Source: Pseudorasbora parva
Taxonomy: Eukaryota > Chordata > Actinopteri > Cypriniformes > Gobionidae
NCBI RefSeq assembly: GCF_024679245.1
Contig: NC_090182.1
Span: 30,721,547-30,785,546 of the forward strand
Direction of reading: 5' to 3'
Length of the DNA: 64,000 nt
Each line of letters begins with the position of its first letter. Positions within the stretch are counted from its first letter, which is position 1. This document shows positions 22,989-33,952 of this stretch, piece by piece. The notes below the pieces were generated by a model that saw only the letters and a program-made list of their open reading frames with translations, was not told where the DNA came from and did not search any database. Position numbers and translations under genes: made by a program.

Positions 22989-25900
22989 CCAAATAAGTCT
23001 TATATTTATGAACGTTTTCAAACTTTCTTTTGAAACTGGGTTAAAGAAATACATTGCACAAACAATAATTAAGAAAAATAAATATAACATAAGAACATTG
23101 TTTTTGAAAGTCTTTGTCACACATAACTTCAGGCTAAAGGCACTTGGACAAGGATCATCATAGCATAAAATGTGTTGCCATAGAAACATGCCATGCAAAC
23201 AAAGCACTCAAGAAATGAGTGGGTGCCCTAGAGAACTAGTTGTCATTGTTACACAGCCCTCTTCATTCTTTTTTCACATTGTTCATCTTTGTTTTCTTCT
23301 TTCATTGCCATTCCACTAGCACTACAAAAAAATAACAAAATAAAATAAAAATAAAAACACACCAAACTATAGATGAACTTAATCTGCCCTACTGAAAAAA
23401 AAAAAAAAATGATGCTGATAAAGAAAAAGTTATATGAAACAAACAAAACATTTCATGTAAAGTTTATTGTAATAGGACAAGAGCTGATCTTGGAGAGCAT
23501 AAAGCATTAGCATAGGATATTTGAATTGAATAGCACTCAGTTGTATTCAAGTAGACAGCAGAATGGTACATATTTCTCATGTATTTAATTTCCTGTTCCA
23601 GTTAGATACTAATAGAGTTATGGGCCATTTTCAGGAGCATGTCTTCCTGTTGATTTTTTATTTTCTTGGGTGCGCCACTGTTGTGTTGTTATATTTTGTA
23701 GAATTCAGTAGTATCCTGCTGTAAAGTAGGATATTTTGAGGTTTGAGAACTGAAACTAGATATGGGGGGATTGGGCAACGATGGTAGATAGAGAAAATAA
23801 ATCAATGGCTTTAATTTGATCTTGATTCAAACTGATGCTTAAAAGCTAACATTTTATTGGTAGCCGAGACGGGGGATGTGTCTCCTCTTTGCCAGAACAT
23901 CATCTTTCTAGTGGGTGGCCAAGAGGACGGGCACAAGCACAGAGCTACTGGCAGTGCTTGATGAGGTGTACTGATGCTTATTGTGCCTTATCATTGCTGC
24001 CATAAATCCAGCTTCACATGTCTCCTTCACTGAGGCTGGGCTGGCGTGCACCAGATGTCCCCGAGGCTCAGGTATGGCTCATATTTATAGAACATGAAAG
24101 ATGGTCAAATGAATCAATTAATAACTCCATGAATGACAATAAACATAAATCATCCAATATGATTTTTTTAGTTACTTTAAGAACATAGGCAAATGGTATA
24201 AAAATAACAATGAAAGACATTAAATCAATGCACTTTAAAAACCATGCAACCTCGGAATATGTTTTTAGGCCTTCCCTCTTATGTGTCTAGTGCTCAATTA
24301 TTATAATGTTTTTCTTAAGGTCCTTAAAACTGTTAATAACGCGTCTTTTTTCAGTGATATTTTTCTGACCTTCTCTTTTGAAATGTCTCAGCCATTTCTC
24401 AGTCTGATCCACTTTCAGCAGGATTTCTCAGAAGCTTCTTACAGCACATGTTCCTCATGGAACCATAGATGCCAATAAAGAACTTTTATTTTTAAAAGTG
24501 CACTACAAAACTGCAATTAATAGTTCATAATTAGCTTAACATCCATTGAAGAACTTGCAAGAAGAAGTAAATGGCTGTACTGGAGATCATATAAGAGTGT
24601 TAGAGCTATGTCTCTTAATATACCTGTGGAAGCAGATGTGCATGCATCCCTCATGGGCATAAAACAAGTTGCTGCAATTTAGGCACAATAGCTTCTTTTG
24701 TAAACACATATTATCACAACTTAAGCTTTTAATATGTTCCCCTGTGACGTTTGATGTCATGGTTAAGTGTGGTTGCAGTAAACACACTGGAGGAATCTAA
24801 GGAACCTATAATTAAAGTTGATCAATAATCACGTGAACGTTGTTGTGAGCATTTGTAAATATGCCTCTTCCTCCATTCAAGTGAATTACCATTTTTATGC
24901 TTTCAATGAAACTAGGAAATTCTTTTTTATTTGATTTTATAGAAATACTTCAGGAAATTACTTCAGAAAATATGGGTTTTCTCATCAATAATCTCTTAAG
25001 TCACATTAACAAATGAAGTGAAATTAAACAAAATTGGCAAAGACATTCAAATTTAACTGCATTTTGTTCAGACATATTGGTTAATGTTAAGCAGGTTGAC
25101 CTTTTATAACACAACCTTGAGAAACCTAAAATCTGAGCATGATGTTTTATAAGCTTTTTTAGTGGCATTTACATAATGAGTGGTATTACATAAATTATAC
25201 TAGCTGGTATGATTCCCACATAATAAATCATTTCCAACAAATGAGTCTGCTGTAATGTCCATATTTAAAAGCTAAAGTTAACAAATACCAGCATCAATGA
25301 CAGCAAGACTAAAGGCAAGATTTTAACACATGAAGATAGAAATTTGATTATCCTGTTTCCCCAAGGACTTTTGTTCATATAAAATCTTGGCATTGAAACC
25401 ACAGTGGCTTTTAAACAAATTTAATAAAAGCATTCATGATGAAATTACCTAATGTCTATTGACATTTTATCCAGACATTATTAAAAAGGTCCAGGATATG
25501 GTTTATCTTTCCCTTTTAGGTTTGGGCATTGTATCCAATATGTTTTATTATTTGGCTATATTTGCAGATTGATCAGAGTAGACTTTACTATGTCTGTTTT
25601 TTGGTTGTGGACAGAATTATTTTTTGTTAAAACCTAGTCAAATGCATGTACAACTCAGTCAAATGCATGCACGAGATTTTCTGTCCAAATGAGAGTGCAT
25701 TTCCATATAACCATGAAGTAGTGGTATGGTTAGTCTCAGGGTTTGTACCTGGAAAGATCCTTTCTTACCTGCAAGGATAGCCATGAGCCACCATTGTGCC
25801 CTTGAGCGAAACACCTCATATAGGTTGTTCCAAGGGAATTGACCTTGTAAAACTCCAGTACCTGATCATGTGACATAAAAAGGTAGTGACTCCAAGTTAA

Positions 25901-26020
25901 AAGGGAGAGATTCTATTATATTTAAAAGCCCCATGAAATAGCTTAAAGAGGACATTAACTGATGTCCTTTTAATACTAAAAGCGTGACATATCGAAGGGT
26001 TTTTAAGTATATATATATAT
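22989..26020. other. mostly unassigned, with one SINE relic
   Basis: No gene supported. At about 25770-25860, ACCATTGTGCCCTTGAGCGA and AGGTTGTTCCAAGGGAATTG resemble the body of fish tRNA-derived SINEs in decayed form. 23860-24080 is locally GC-richer, but I can assign nothing to it. Poly-A at 23395-23409. Confidence 0.35.
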
Positions 26021-26470
26021 ATCGTATTTCCTCAAATTAAAGCCTGTAGTCAATTAAAAGCCCGGCCTCTGATAGTGGCCGGGGGCGTGGTCAGCACAAA
26101 CAAATAAAGGCCGGTCTCAAATTAAGGCCAGGGAAAAATGTGTGAATTATCTCCTAAATGCCTTTCATTTAATGTGCATTCAAGTTCATCGTAATGTACC
26201 GTAGGGCTGTACCGTGACGGCTGACCGACATCACGATGGAGCGCAACCATCATGATGCCACGCGCCCCGAGTCTTGCCAGTGTTGCGACACACACACTAA
26301 TAGTCTCTTCTATAGTTAACCTAAAACCTTTGCAGAGATAGCTCTGTACATTAAATTGAGAATATAACAGATGCATATATACCATTTAAAATAGGCTACT
26401 GTAGTCTATGAGAGATGCGACGTCTGTGAAAATACTGTGTCAGGCAGGCTACAGATATCGATCTTCACAA

Positions 26471-26597
26471 TGCGTGCATCTCAAAGCTCCCTAGTTCAGT
26501 AGTCTAGGGCACTGATCGGGGAGTCAGTCCATTGACTTTGCCGGTATGTCATGTCCAGTGCCCTACTTAACTAGGGAGCTGATTAAGATGCACCCAA
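26471..26597. mobile_element. MITE-like hairpin
   Basis: GTGCATCTCAAAGCTCCCTA continuing to GTTCAGTAGTCTAGGGCACT pairs with GTGCCCTACTTAACTAGGGA continuing to GCTGATTAAGATGCACC. Arms of about 40 bp surround about 45 bp of loop. Confidence 0.6.
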
Positions 26598-26629
26598 TAT
26601 TAGCCTCTCATCTCTTTTTTGTCTTTCTC

Positions 26630-26780
26630 TGGTCGCACACCGGACGCGAGGCTCAGCTCGCGCAGTGCTGTGTCTCAGGATCACATACCAGGCGCGCGCA
26701 TTATTTTCGCGCAAGCTCAGTTTTGAATCGACTTCTGACAGAAGAGCTGCACGATGGATGTATCTTGTTGTAAGTATGTG
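26630..26780 (+). promoter_or_regulatory. CpG-rich patch followed by ATG and splice donor
   Basis: In AT-rich surroundings this stretch has many CG dinucleotides (GGTCGCACACCGGACGCGAG, GGCGCGCGCATTATTTTCGC). An ATG at 26754 starts a very short frame that meets GTAAGT at 26770. This could be the promoter and first exon of the gene once carried by the element. The idea rests only on composition and motif order. Confidence 0.25.
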
Positions 26781-27239
26781 CATTGACGATTTGAGGGAAA
26801 TGTAATATTCTATATAAGACCTTGATTTGGAGCTCTGTGGCGCGGCAGGATTCCGCGGACAGGCGTGTGTGTGCACTCATTGAAAATAATGCGTTCGAAT
26901 TTTAAAGACATGGCGCGGCGCTGAGCTTCGTGTGCAACCCTCTTCTCTGCATTTAATTTTAAATACAGATATGCTACAAAATAAACCTTGTTGTTGTTTA
27001 TGCATATGTTGTTGAAATATTGTAAAGTGGTCATAAGAACTAGGCTACACGAACGACCGTTTAAAAAACAATATGCAAAATCAAAATGTTAGGCTATATC
27101 GCCACGATGGATTGAGAGTGCAAACTATTGGAAGCGTGTATGAGTAATTAGTTGGGTCAGAAAAATAACGAAATTATAGATTTTAAGTTTTTTTTTTTTG
27201 TTGTTGTTGTTGTTGTTGTTGTTTTTTTGGTAGAGACAT

Positions 27240-27775
27240 TATTCATTAGACATTAGACAATATTCTTAAGAGGAAGCTTTTTCCCTCACGTGCAACATGG
27301 GTAATTATTTGGGTTAGGAAAATAATGAAATGTATAGTTTAAGTACAAAAAATATTTATGTAAAGAGATATAGTAAAACAAGTGTTTAAAGGTGCACATC
27401 TAATTCTTAAGTGGAAGGAAGCGTTTTTCCCTCACGTGCAACAATAAAGTAATTTGTGGGGTTAGAAAGATAACTAAATTAGTAGAAAATAACATTTATG
27501 TTAAGGGATTTATTAAAATAAAAAATGCTTAAAGCCTACACAACTATTCTTAAGGAAGCTTTTTTCCCTCAAATGTGCAACCAAGCAGGGAGTCATTAGT
27601 TGGGTTAATGATATTATAATTTTTAAAATAGAAAATAGAAAATAATATTTATGTAAAGAGATGTATTAAAATAAAAAGTGCTTAAAAGTGTACAACTATT
27701 CTTGAGTGGAAGGAAGCTTTTTCCCCTCACATGAAACAATAAAATAACCTCACGTGCAACAGCAACATATAGCCT
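27240..27775. repeat. tandem array, units of about 130-150 bp
   Basis: At least four diverged units share TATTCTTAAG(TGGAAG)GAAGCTTTTTCCCTCACG, then TGCAAC, GGGTTA, AAATAAC/TATTTATGTAAAGAGAT and TTAAAATAAAA. The conserved blocks recur near 27265, 27400, 27545 and 27700. Confidence 0.7.
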
Positions 27776-28084
27776 AGGCTATAGAATTTAGGAATAAACA
27801 TTTTACTTTTTTCAAACTGACACAGTTGTGTTTACCGATTAGGCTACCGCAATTCTGACCCAAATTGCTTTGTCGCCTGCCTGGCTGTTGTTGTATGGTG
27901 ATATTTTTGCAAATGTTTCTAAAATAAATCAATGATATTTGTCCAATGGAACGATCGCTTTAAATTTGAAACTATCTTTCAAACAGATGGAATTAGAAAT
28001 ACAGGCCTGCCCCAAATAAAAGCCGGATCCCATCAGCAGTTCAGGTAAATAAAGGCCCCGGTCTTTATTTGAGGAATTACGGTA

Positions 28085-29460
28085 TATATTTATATATGAA
28101 GAGTTTGATTCCAAAACGCTATAAATCCAAAATTGTTAAATTGAGAAAAAAGGCATTTTCTTTCCCAAAAGACTGTTTGTATGAAAACTGTTATTTTCTG
28201 TTTCAAACTGTAATATATAATTATGAGTTAATAAAAAATATAAACATACAAAAAATCAAATCCATATTTTGACTTTAAATATTTACAAAGACATTGTTTT
28301 TCTCCAAAATGCAATATATCCATAACACCTTTTTCCCCAAAATGCTACAAATCCATTTCATCAACAAAAACTCACTTTCTGTATGAAATTGAGCAAAGAC
28401 ATAACAATAACAAGGAAAGGTTGTCTATACATATGACAAACCCCAAAACTTGAACAACATCACTTATATTAAACCATTAAACCATTTTTTAAAGGTACAT
28501 TCATCTCACTGCCCTTTTCAGATTGCTTTCATTTCAGTCTGATATTAATGCTGTTAATAGCAACATTTCAAATTCATCCTGAACTCATACATAACATTAG
28601 AGCAAAATTTTGTTTCTGTTGCATTCATCTTGTTATTTTGTACACTACATTCATTACATTTTCAAAACAATGTACAAAACTGTACAATTATTAAGTTAAA
28701 TAGTATTAAATAGTAAGTTATCCATACAAGTCCCAAACTTGGACAACAGATTTCTAAAAAATACATCCATCACAATGCTTCCTAAAAACATGTTCATAAA
28801 AACAATATTTCTTTGTCATTAAAAAACATAACAATATTTCTGTGCAAAATATAACTTTAAATAAACAATACATCTGTGTGAGATTGTGCAACATAAGTAG
28901 GCTATAAGCAACCATGACAGTCGATTTACATAACAATGCCAACTTGAACAAATTTCTTAAAGTGGAACACAGATATATCGTGGTATGACAGTAGAGAGTG
29001 TCGACATTTTTTACAAGATCGTCAGCTGTCAGTTTGTCAGCATGACAAAAGTTTTTTGATTCATTGTGAGAACAAGCAATCGCCGGTATTTAGCCACCGC
29101 CTGAGTTTCTGACTCTCTTTCTGACTTCCCTTTCGTGGTTGTCTTTTGACGGCTTCCGCTTCTTTCCCACAGACAACACGACCACTGGCTCCTCAATACC
29201 ATCAAAGTTATTCATTTTAGTAGCCTATATAACAACTTAGGGCTTTGCGGAAAAACAGGACTGGCGTTTGTCTCTGTTTGGGAAAAAAGGGAAGAAACAG
29301 GGCAGCGAAACATGGCGGATATCGCGTTTTGTTAAAAACTGATTATCGAACTTTGAATAGAGAGTCAATGGGGAGCTTGTTTTGGCGGTAACTCGTTTTT
29401 TTTTTTTTTTCAAAATTGGTGTTTATCGTGTTTTGGAACCAAACTGTTCATATATATACC
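28085..29460. mobile_element. inverted-repeat DNA element abutting the preceding one
   Basis: The left end ATGAAGAGTTTGATTCCAAA, continuing to ACGCTATAAATCC, is matched by the complement of the right end, ATGAACAGTTTGGTTCCAAA continuing to ACACGATAAACACC, with TATATA on both sides. A 41-codon basic ORF lies on the minus strand near the right end. No transposase recognised. Confidence 0.65.
29090..29215 (-). CDS. 41-aa basic ORF inside a DNA element, function unknown
   Basis: From the ATG at 29215 the protein begins MNNFDGIEEPVVVLSVGKKR and continues with alternating acidic and strongly basic residues (KPSKDNHEREVRKRVRNSGG), ending at TAA at 29090. The first half is acidic/hydrophobic; the second has two basic clusters (GKKRK and REVRKRVR) like a bipartite nuclear localisation signal. 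The composition is far from random AT-rich translation. I do not recognise a family. It may be a complete small protein or the N-terminal exon of a larger transposon protein whose remainder was deleted. Confidence 0.35.
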   Translation of the reverse strand: MNNFDGIEEPVVVLSVGKKRKPSKDNHEREVRKRVRNSGGG

Positions 29461-29576
29461 ATGTTAATGGTTAATGAACGGCAGCTGTGCGCCACACCGA
29501 TCTCGTCTCATGTAGGAGTGACGGGGGCTTAAAAGGAGGAGCGACGACAGTGCAAGACGAGAGAAGACCAGGCCTA

Positions 29577-30717
29577 AGTATTCAGGTGCTGTCCATTTCT
29601 TCTGATCATCCTTGAGATGGTTCTATACCTTCATTTGAGTCCATTTGTGTTTGATTATACTGATTGGACTTGAGTAGGAAAGCCACACACCTGTCTATAT
29701 AATACCTTAGAGCTCACAGTGCATGTCAGAGAAAATGAGAATCATGAGGCCAAAGGAACTGCCTACAGAGCTCAGAGACAGCATTGTGGCAAGACACAGA
29801 TCTGGTCAATGTTACAAAAACATTTCTGCTGCACTTAAGATTCCTAAGAGCACAGTGGTCTCCTTAATCCTAAATGGAAGACGTTTGGGAAGACCAGAAC
29901 CCTTCCTTGAGCTGGCTATCCAGGAAACTGAGCTATTGGGGTAGAAGAGCCTTAGTGAGAGGGATAAAGGAGAACTCAAATATCACTGTTGCTGAGCTCC
30001 AGAGATACAGTCAGGAGATGGGAGAAAACAGTGAAGCAAAGTGGTGGCAGCATCATGCTGTGAAGGTGTTTTTTCAGCTACAGGGACAGGACGACAGGTT
30101 GCAATAGAGGGAGAGATGAATGCAGCCAAGTACAGGGATATCCTGGACAAAAATCTTCTACAGAGTGCTCAAGACCTCAGACTGGGCCAAAGGTTCACCT
30201 TCCAACAAGATAATGGCCCTAAGCACACAGCTAAAAACAAAGGAGTGGCTTCACAACAACTCAGTGACTGTTATTGAACGGTCCAGCCAGAGCCCTGACT
30301 TAAACTGAATTGAGCATCTCTGGAGAGACCTGAAAATGGCTGTCCACTAGCGTTTGCCATCAAACCTGACAGAACTGGGGAGGATCTGCAAGGGGGAATA
30401 GTCACACCCAAAATCCAGGTGTGAAAAACTTGTTGCATCTTTCCCAAAAAGACTCATGGCTGTATTAGAACAAAAGGGTGCTTCTACTAAATACTGAGCA
30501 AAGGGTCTGAAAACTTAGGACCATGTGCTATTTCATTTTTTTTTTTTTTTTTTTATAAATCAGCCAAAATTTCAACAATTCTGTGTTTTTTCTGTCAATA
30601 TGGGGTACTCTGTGTACATTCATTAGAAAAAAATAACTTAAATGATTTGAGCAAATGGCTGCAAAATAACAAAGTGTAACATTTAAGGGGGGTCTGAATA
30701 CTCTCCGTACTCACCTA
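29577..30717 (+). mobile_element. Tc1-like element, family 'C', internally deleted
   Basis: Both ends of the unit resemble those of the 15.1-16.1 kb relic: CTGATCATCCTTGAGATGG at the left and AGGGGGGTCTGAATACTCTC, then CGTAC, at the right. The right end directly abuts the next Tc1 element. A T-run at 30536-30554 lies in the 3' untranslated part. Confidence 0.75.
29723..30495 (+). pseudogene. Tc1-like transposase with central deletion (family C)
   Basis: The first ORF (29723-29944) holds the N-terminal helix-turn-helix: PKELPTELRDSIVARHRSGQ, then ISAALKIPKSTVVSLILNGR, then GRPE. After a frameshift and a deletion near 30032 the coding resumes at AKWWQHHAVK, corresponding to the stretch after the first catalytic aspartate. 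It continues through the second aspartate region (FTFQQDNGPKHTAK, about 30195-30240) and the segment with the last acidic residue (SPDLN, then IEHLW, about 30290-30320). The piece with the first catalytic aspartate is deleted and the halves are in different frames. Intact family members are about 340 aa. Confidence 0.75.
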
Positions 30718-30721
30718 TATA

Positions 30722-32253
30722 CAGGTCGTTCTAAAAAAATAGCATATTGTGATGAAGTTCATTATTTTCCATAATGTAATGATAAAAATTAAACTTTCAT
30801 ATATTTTAGATTCATTGCACACAAAATGAAATATTTCAGGTCTTTTATTGTTTTAATACTGATCTGATTAAATACTACATCTCAAAAAAATTGCATATTT
30901 CTTCCGACCAATAAAAGAAAAGTGTTTTTAATACAAAAAAGTCAACCTTCAAATAATTATGTTCAGTTATGCACCCAATACTTGGTCGGGAATCCTTTTG
31001 CAGAAATGACTGCTTCAATGCGACGTGGCATGGAGGCGATCAGCCTGTGGCACTGCTGAGGTGTTATGGAGGCCCAGGATGCTTCGATAGCAGCTTTAAG
31101 CTCATCCAGAGTGTTGGGTCTTGCGTCTCTCAACTTTCTCTTCACAATATCCCACAGATTCTCTATGGGGTTCAGGTCAGGAGAGTTGGCAGGCCAACTG
31201 AGCACAGTAATACCATGGTCAGTAAACCATTTACCAGTGGTTTTGGCACTGTGAGCAGGTGCCAGGTCGTGCTGAAAAAACAAATCTCCATAAAGCTTTT
31301 CAGCAGATGGAAGCATAAAGTGCTCCAAAATCTCCTGATAGCTAGCTGCATTGACCCTGCCCTTGATAAACACAGTGGACCAACACCAGCAGCTGACATG
31401 GCACCCCAGACCATCACTGACTGTGGGTACTTGACACTGGACTTCAGGCATTTTGGCATTTCCTTCTCCCCAGTCTTCCTCCAGACTCTGGGACCTTGAT
31501 TTCCGAATGACATGCAAAATTTGCTTTCATCCGAAAAATGTACTTTGGACCACTGACCAACGGTCCAGTGCTGCTTCTCTGTAGTGGCTTGACCTGGGGA
31601 ATGCGGCACCTGTAGCCCATTTCCTGCACACGCCTGTGCACGGTGGCTCTGGATGTTTCTACTCCAGACTCAGTCCACTGCTTCCGCAGGTCCCCCAAGG
31701 TCTGGAATCGGTACATCTCCACAATCTTCCTCAGGGTCCGGTCACCTCTTCTCGTTGTGCAGTGTTTTTTGCCACACTTTTTCCTTCCCACAGCTTCCCA
31801 CTGAGGTGCCTTGATACAGCACTCTGGGAACAGCCTATTCGTTCAGAAATTTCTTTCTCTGTCTTACCCTCTCGCTTGAGGGTGTCAATGATGGCCTTCT
31901 GGACAGGGTCGGGTCGGCAGACTTACCCATGATTGCTGTTTTGAGTATTGAACCAGGCTGGGAGTTTTTAAAAGCCTCATGAATCTTTTGCAGGTGTTTA
32001 GAGTTAATTAGTTGATTCAGATGTTTCGGTTAATAGCTTGTTTAGAGAATGTTTTCATGATATGCTAATTTTTTGAGATTTGGGGTTTTCATGAGCTGTA
32101 TGCCAAAATCATCAGTATTAAAACAATAAAAGACCTGAAATATTTCAGTTGGTGTGCAATGAATCTAAAATATATGAAAGTTTAATTTTTATAATTAAAT
32201 TATGGAAAATAATGAACTTTATCACAATTTGCTATTTTTTTGAGAAGGACTTG
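30722..32253 (-). mobile_element. Tc1-like element, family 'A', near full length, long inverted repeats
   Basis: Terminal repeats CAGGTCGTTCTAAAAAAATA (left) and CAAGTCCTTCTCAAAAAAATA (complement of the right end) extend for about 200 bp of close similarity on each side, the IR/DR arrangement known for several fish Tc1 elements. TA flanks both ends (30720-30721 and 32254-32255). A second copy lies at 56.42-57.92 kb. Confidence 0.85.
30963..31930 (-). pseudogene. Tc1-like transposase, frameshifted (family A)
   Basis: It begins at ATG 31930 (MGKSADPTLSRR). The paired DNA-binding region (TLRKIVEMYRFQTLGDLRKQ, then ESGVETSRATVHRRV) lies at about 31620-31760. The catalytic domain shows FSDESKF (first D), FFQHDLAPAHSAK (second D) and SPDLNPIENLW (E), with 34 residues between the last two: a DD34E transposase. 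It ends at TGA 30963 after about 320 codons, close to the family's usual 340. At least three frameshifts and an early stop (31835-31860) break it, but every catalytic residue is present. Confidence 0.85.
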
Positions 32254-32317
32254 TATATACTCACCTAAAGGATTATTAGGAACGCCTGCCTGTTTAATTT
32301 CTCATTCATGCAATTAT

Positions 32318-32501
32318 AATAATTTGTTCAATTTACATAGCACTCTTCAAGGCACTCAAAGAACTTTACATTGAAGGGGGGAATCTCCTCAACCACAACC
32401 AATGTGTTGCAATGTGGTGCTGCATCCACCTGGATGTTGCGACGGCAGCCATATTGCGCCAGAACGCTCACCACATGCCAGCTGATTGGTGGAGAGGAGA
32501 C
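32318..32501. mobile_element. short insertion inside the Tc1 family B copy
   Basis: CAATTAT at 32311-32317 is repeated at 32502-32508. Removing the segment restores a continuous CATGCAATTATCTAATCAACC. The insert contains TTTACATAGCACTCTTCAAG and GATTGGTGGAGAGGAGA, typical of a small fish non-autonomous repeat. Confidence 0.7.
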
Positions 32502-32600
32502 CAATTATCTAATCAACCAATCACATGGCAGTTGCTTCAATGCATATAGGGGTGTGTTCCCAGTCAAGAAAATGTCCTGAACTCCAATCTGAATGTCAGA

Positions 32601-33146
32601 ATGGGAAAGATGCGTGATTTAAGCAATTTGGAGCGTGGCATGGGTGTTGGTGCCAGACGAGCCGGGCGGTCTGAGTATTTCACAATCTGCAAAGTTACTG
32701 GGATTTTCATGCACAACCATTTATAGGGTTTACAAAGAATGGTGTGAAAAGGGAAAAACATCCAGTATGCGGCAGTCCTGTGGGCACAAATGCCTTGTTG
32801 ATGCTAGAGGTCAGAGGAGAATGGGCTGACTGAATCAAGCTGATAGAAGAGCAACTTCTCATTAAAACCAAGGTATGCAGCAAAACATTTGTGAAGCCCC
32901 AACACACACAAACTTGAGGCGGATGGGCTACAACAGCAGAAGACCCCACCGGGTACCACTCATCTCGACAATAAATAGGAAAAAGAGGCTACAAATTGCA
33001 CAAGCTCACCAAAATTGGACAGTTGAAGACTGGAAAAATGTTGGCTGGTCTGATGAGTCTCGATTTCTGTTGAGACATTCAGATGGTAGAGTCAGAATTT
33101 GGCGTAAACAGAATAAAAACATGGATCCATCATGCATTGTTATCAC
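32601..33146 (+). pseudogene. Tc1-like transposase, N-terminal half (family B)
   Basis: It starts MGKMRDLSNLERGMGVGARR at 32601 and moves by frameshift into the helix-turn-helix segment LSISQSAKLLGFSCTTIYRV (about 32650-32710) and YKEWCEKGKTSSMRQSCGHK. A further in-frame part from 32875 includes NLRRMGYNSRRPHRVPL and the first catalytic motif WSDESRF (about 33047). It ends before the second aspartate. A stop at 32827 and frameshifts also break it. Confidence 0.75.
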
Positions 33147-33150
33147 TGTG

Positions 33151-33457
33151 TTTACACACAAGTGTGTGAAACTGTAGATTGTTGTGTAAAAGTAATGACA
33201 AAACTGCCTCTCATAAATAACATGAAGACTTCACAAAGCAAGTCTTACAATTAACAGCATACACGAACATCAATTTAATCGATCTGCAGTGTAAAATAAA
33301 CAAAATCTAATGAAAATTACAACAGAAATGCAAATTAACACATATTTGCAAAAAGAAAAGTGAAATATGTTCTGCGATAATATTGGCATGTTATGCAATG
33401 CATCCTTATAAATAATATGGTAAACAGAACAAAATAATGTACACAACTGATATTCTC
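33151..33457. other. no recognisable gene
   Basis: AT-rich sequence between the Tc1 truncation point and the GATA array. Confidence 0.4.
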
Positions 33458-33620
<163 letters not shown>

Positions 33621-33920
33621 TCCCCTAAAGATTATTATTATTATTATATTATTTATATTTTATGTGGCATCTCGGGCACTTTTGCGCATATGTGCGCATA
33701 CCAGTTTTGGCCCAGCACTAGATTCCGACACATGCGCAAAGTTTCAAGAGTTTTTTAGTACGCTAAGGCTAAACTTCTAAGGCTATATTTAAACTTCAAT
33801 GTCAATGTTTAGAAGGCACTACCATAACCTCTAAGCAAACAGACATGGACTAAATACCCACAAAAGTAATTTTAAGTTCATTGGGTTTATGGCAGACAAT
33901 ATTATGCATCTAGCATACAG

Positions 33921-33952
<32 letters not shown>

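Larger units (their letters stand above)
26021..28084. mobile_element. inverted-repeat DNA element with internal tandem repeats
   Basis: The left end is TATCGTATTTCCTCAAATTA. The complement of the right end is TACCGTAATTCCTCAAATAA, followed on both sides by related GGCC-rich sequence (AAAGCCCGGCC; ACCGGGGCC). The element sits in TATATA sequence, so the TSD cannot be read. It contains a small MITE, a CpG-rich patch and a tandem array. I do not recognise the superfamily and see no transposase. Confidence 0.65.
32260..33150 (+). mobile_element. Tc1-like element, family 'B', 3'-truncated
   Basis: It starts CTCACCTAAAGGATTATTAG a few bases after the right end of the previous element. A second copy, in the other orientation and with the same terminus, begins at 58.03 kb. 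The right end is missing: homology stops at about 33150, just after the first catalytic aspartate region. A 184-bp insertion interrupts its 5' untranslated part. Confidence 0.8.

Noticed and set aside
23860..24080. Conserved exon or enhancer suggested by local GC rise
   Set aside because: I see no open frame with splice sites and cannot assess conservation from one sequence.
29461..29575. Solo LTR-like fragment (GATCTCGTCTCATGTAGGAG region)
   Set aside because: It resembles an LTR piece, but no paired repeat, termini or TSD can be seen, so I did not annotate it.
30969..31499. 176-codon + strand ORF within the family A Tc1 element
   Set aside because: It is the antisense shadow of the transposase, whose motifs and orientation are clear on the minus strand.
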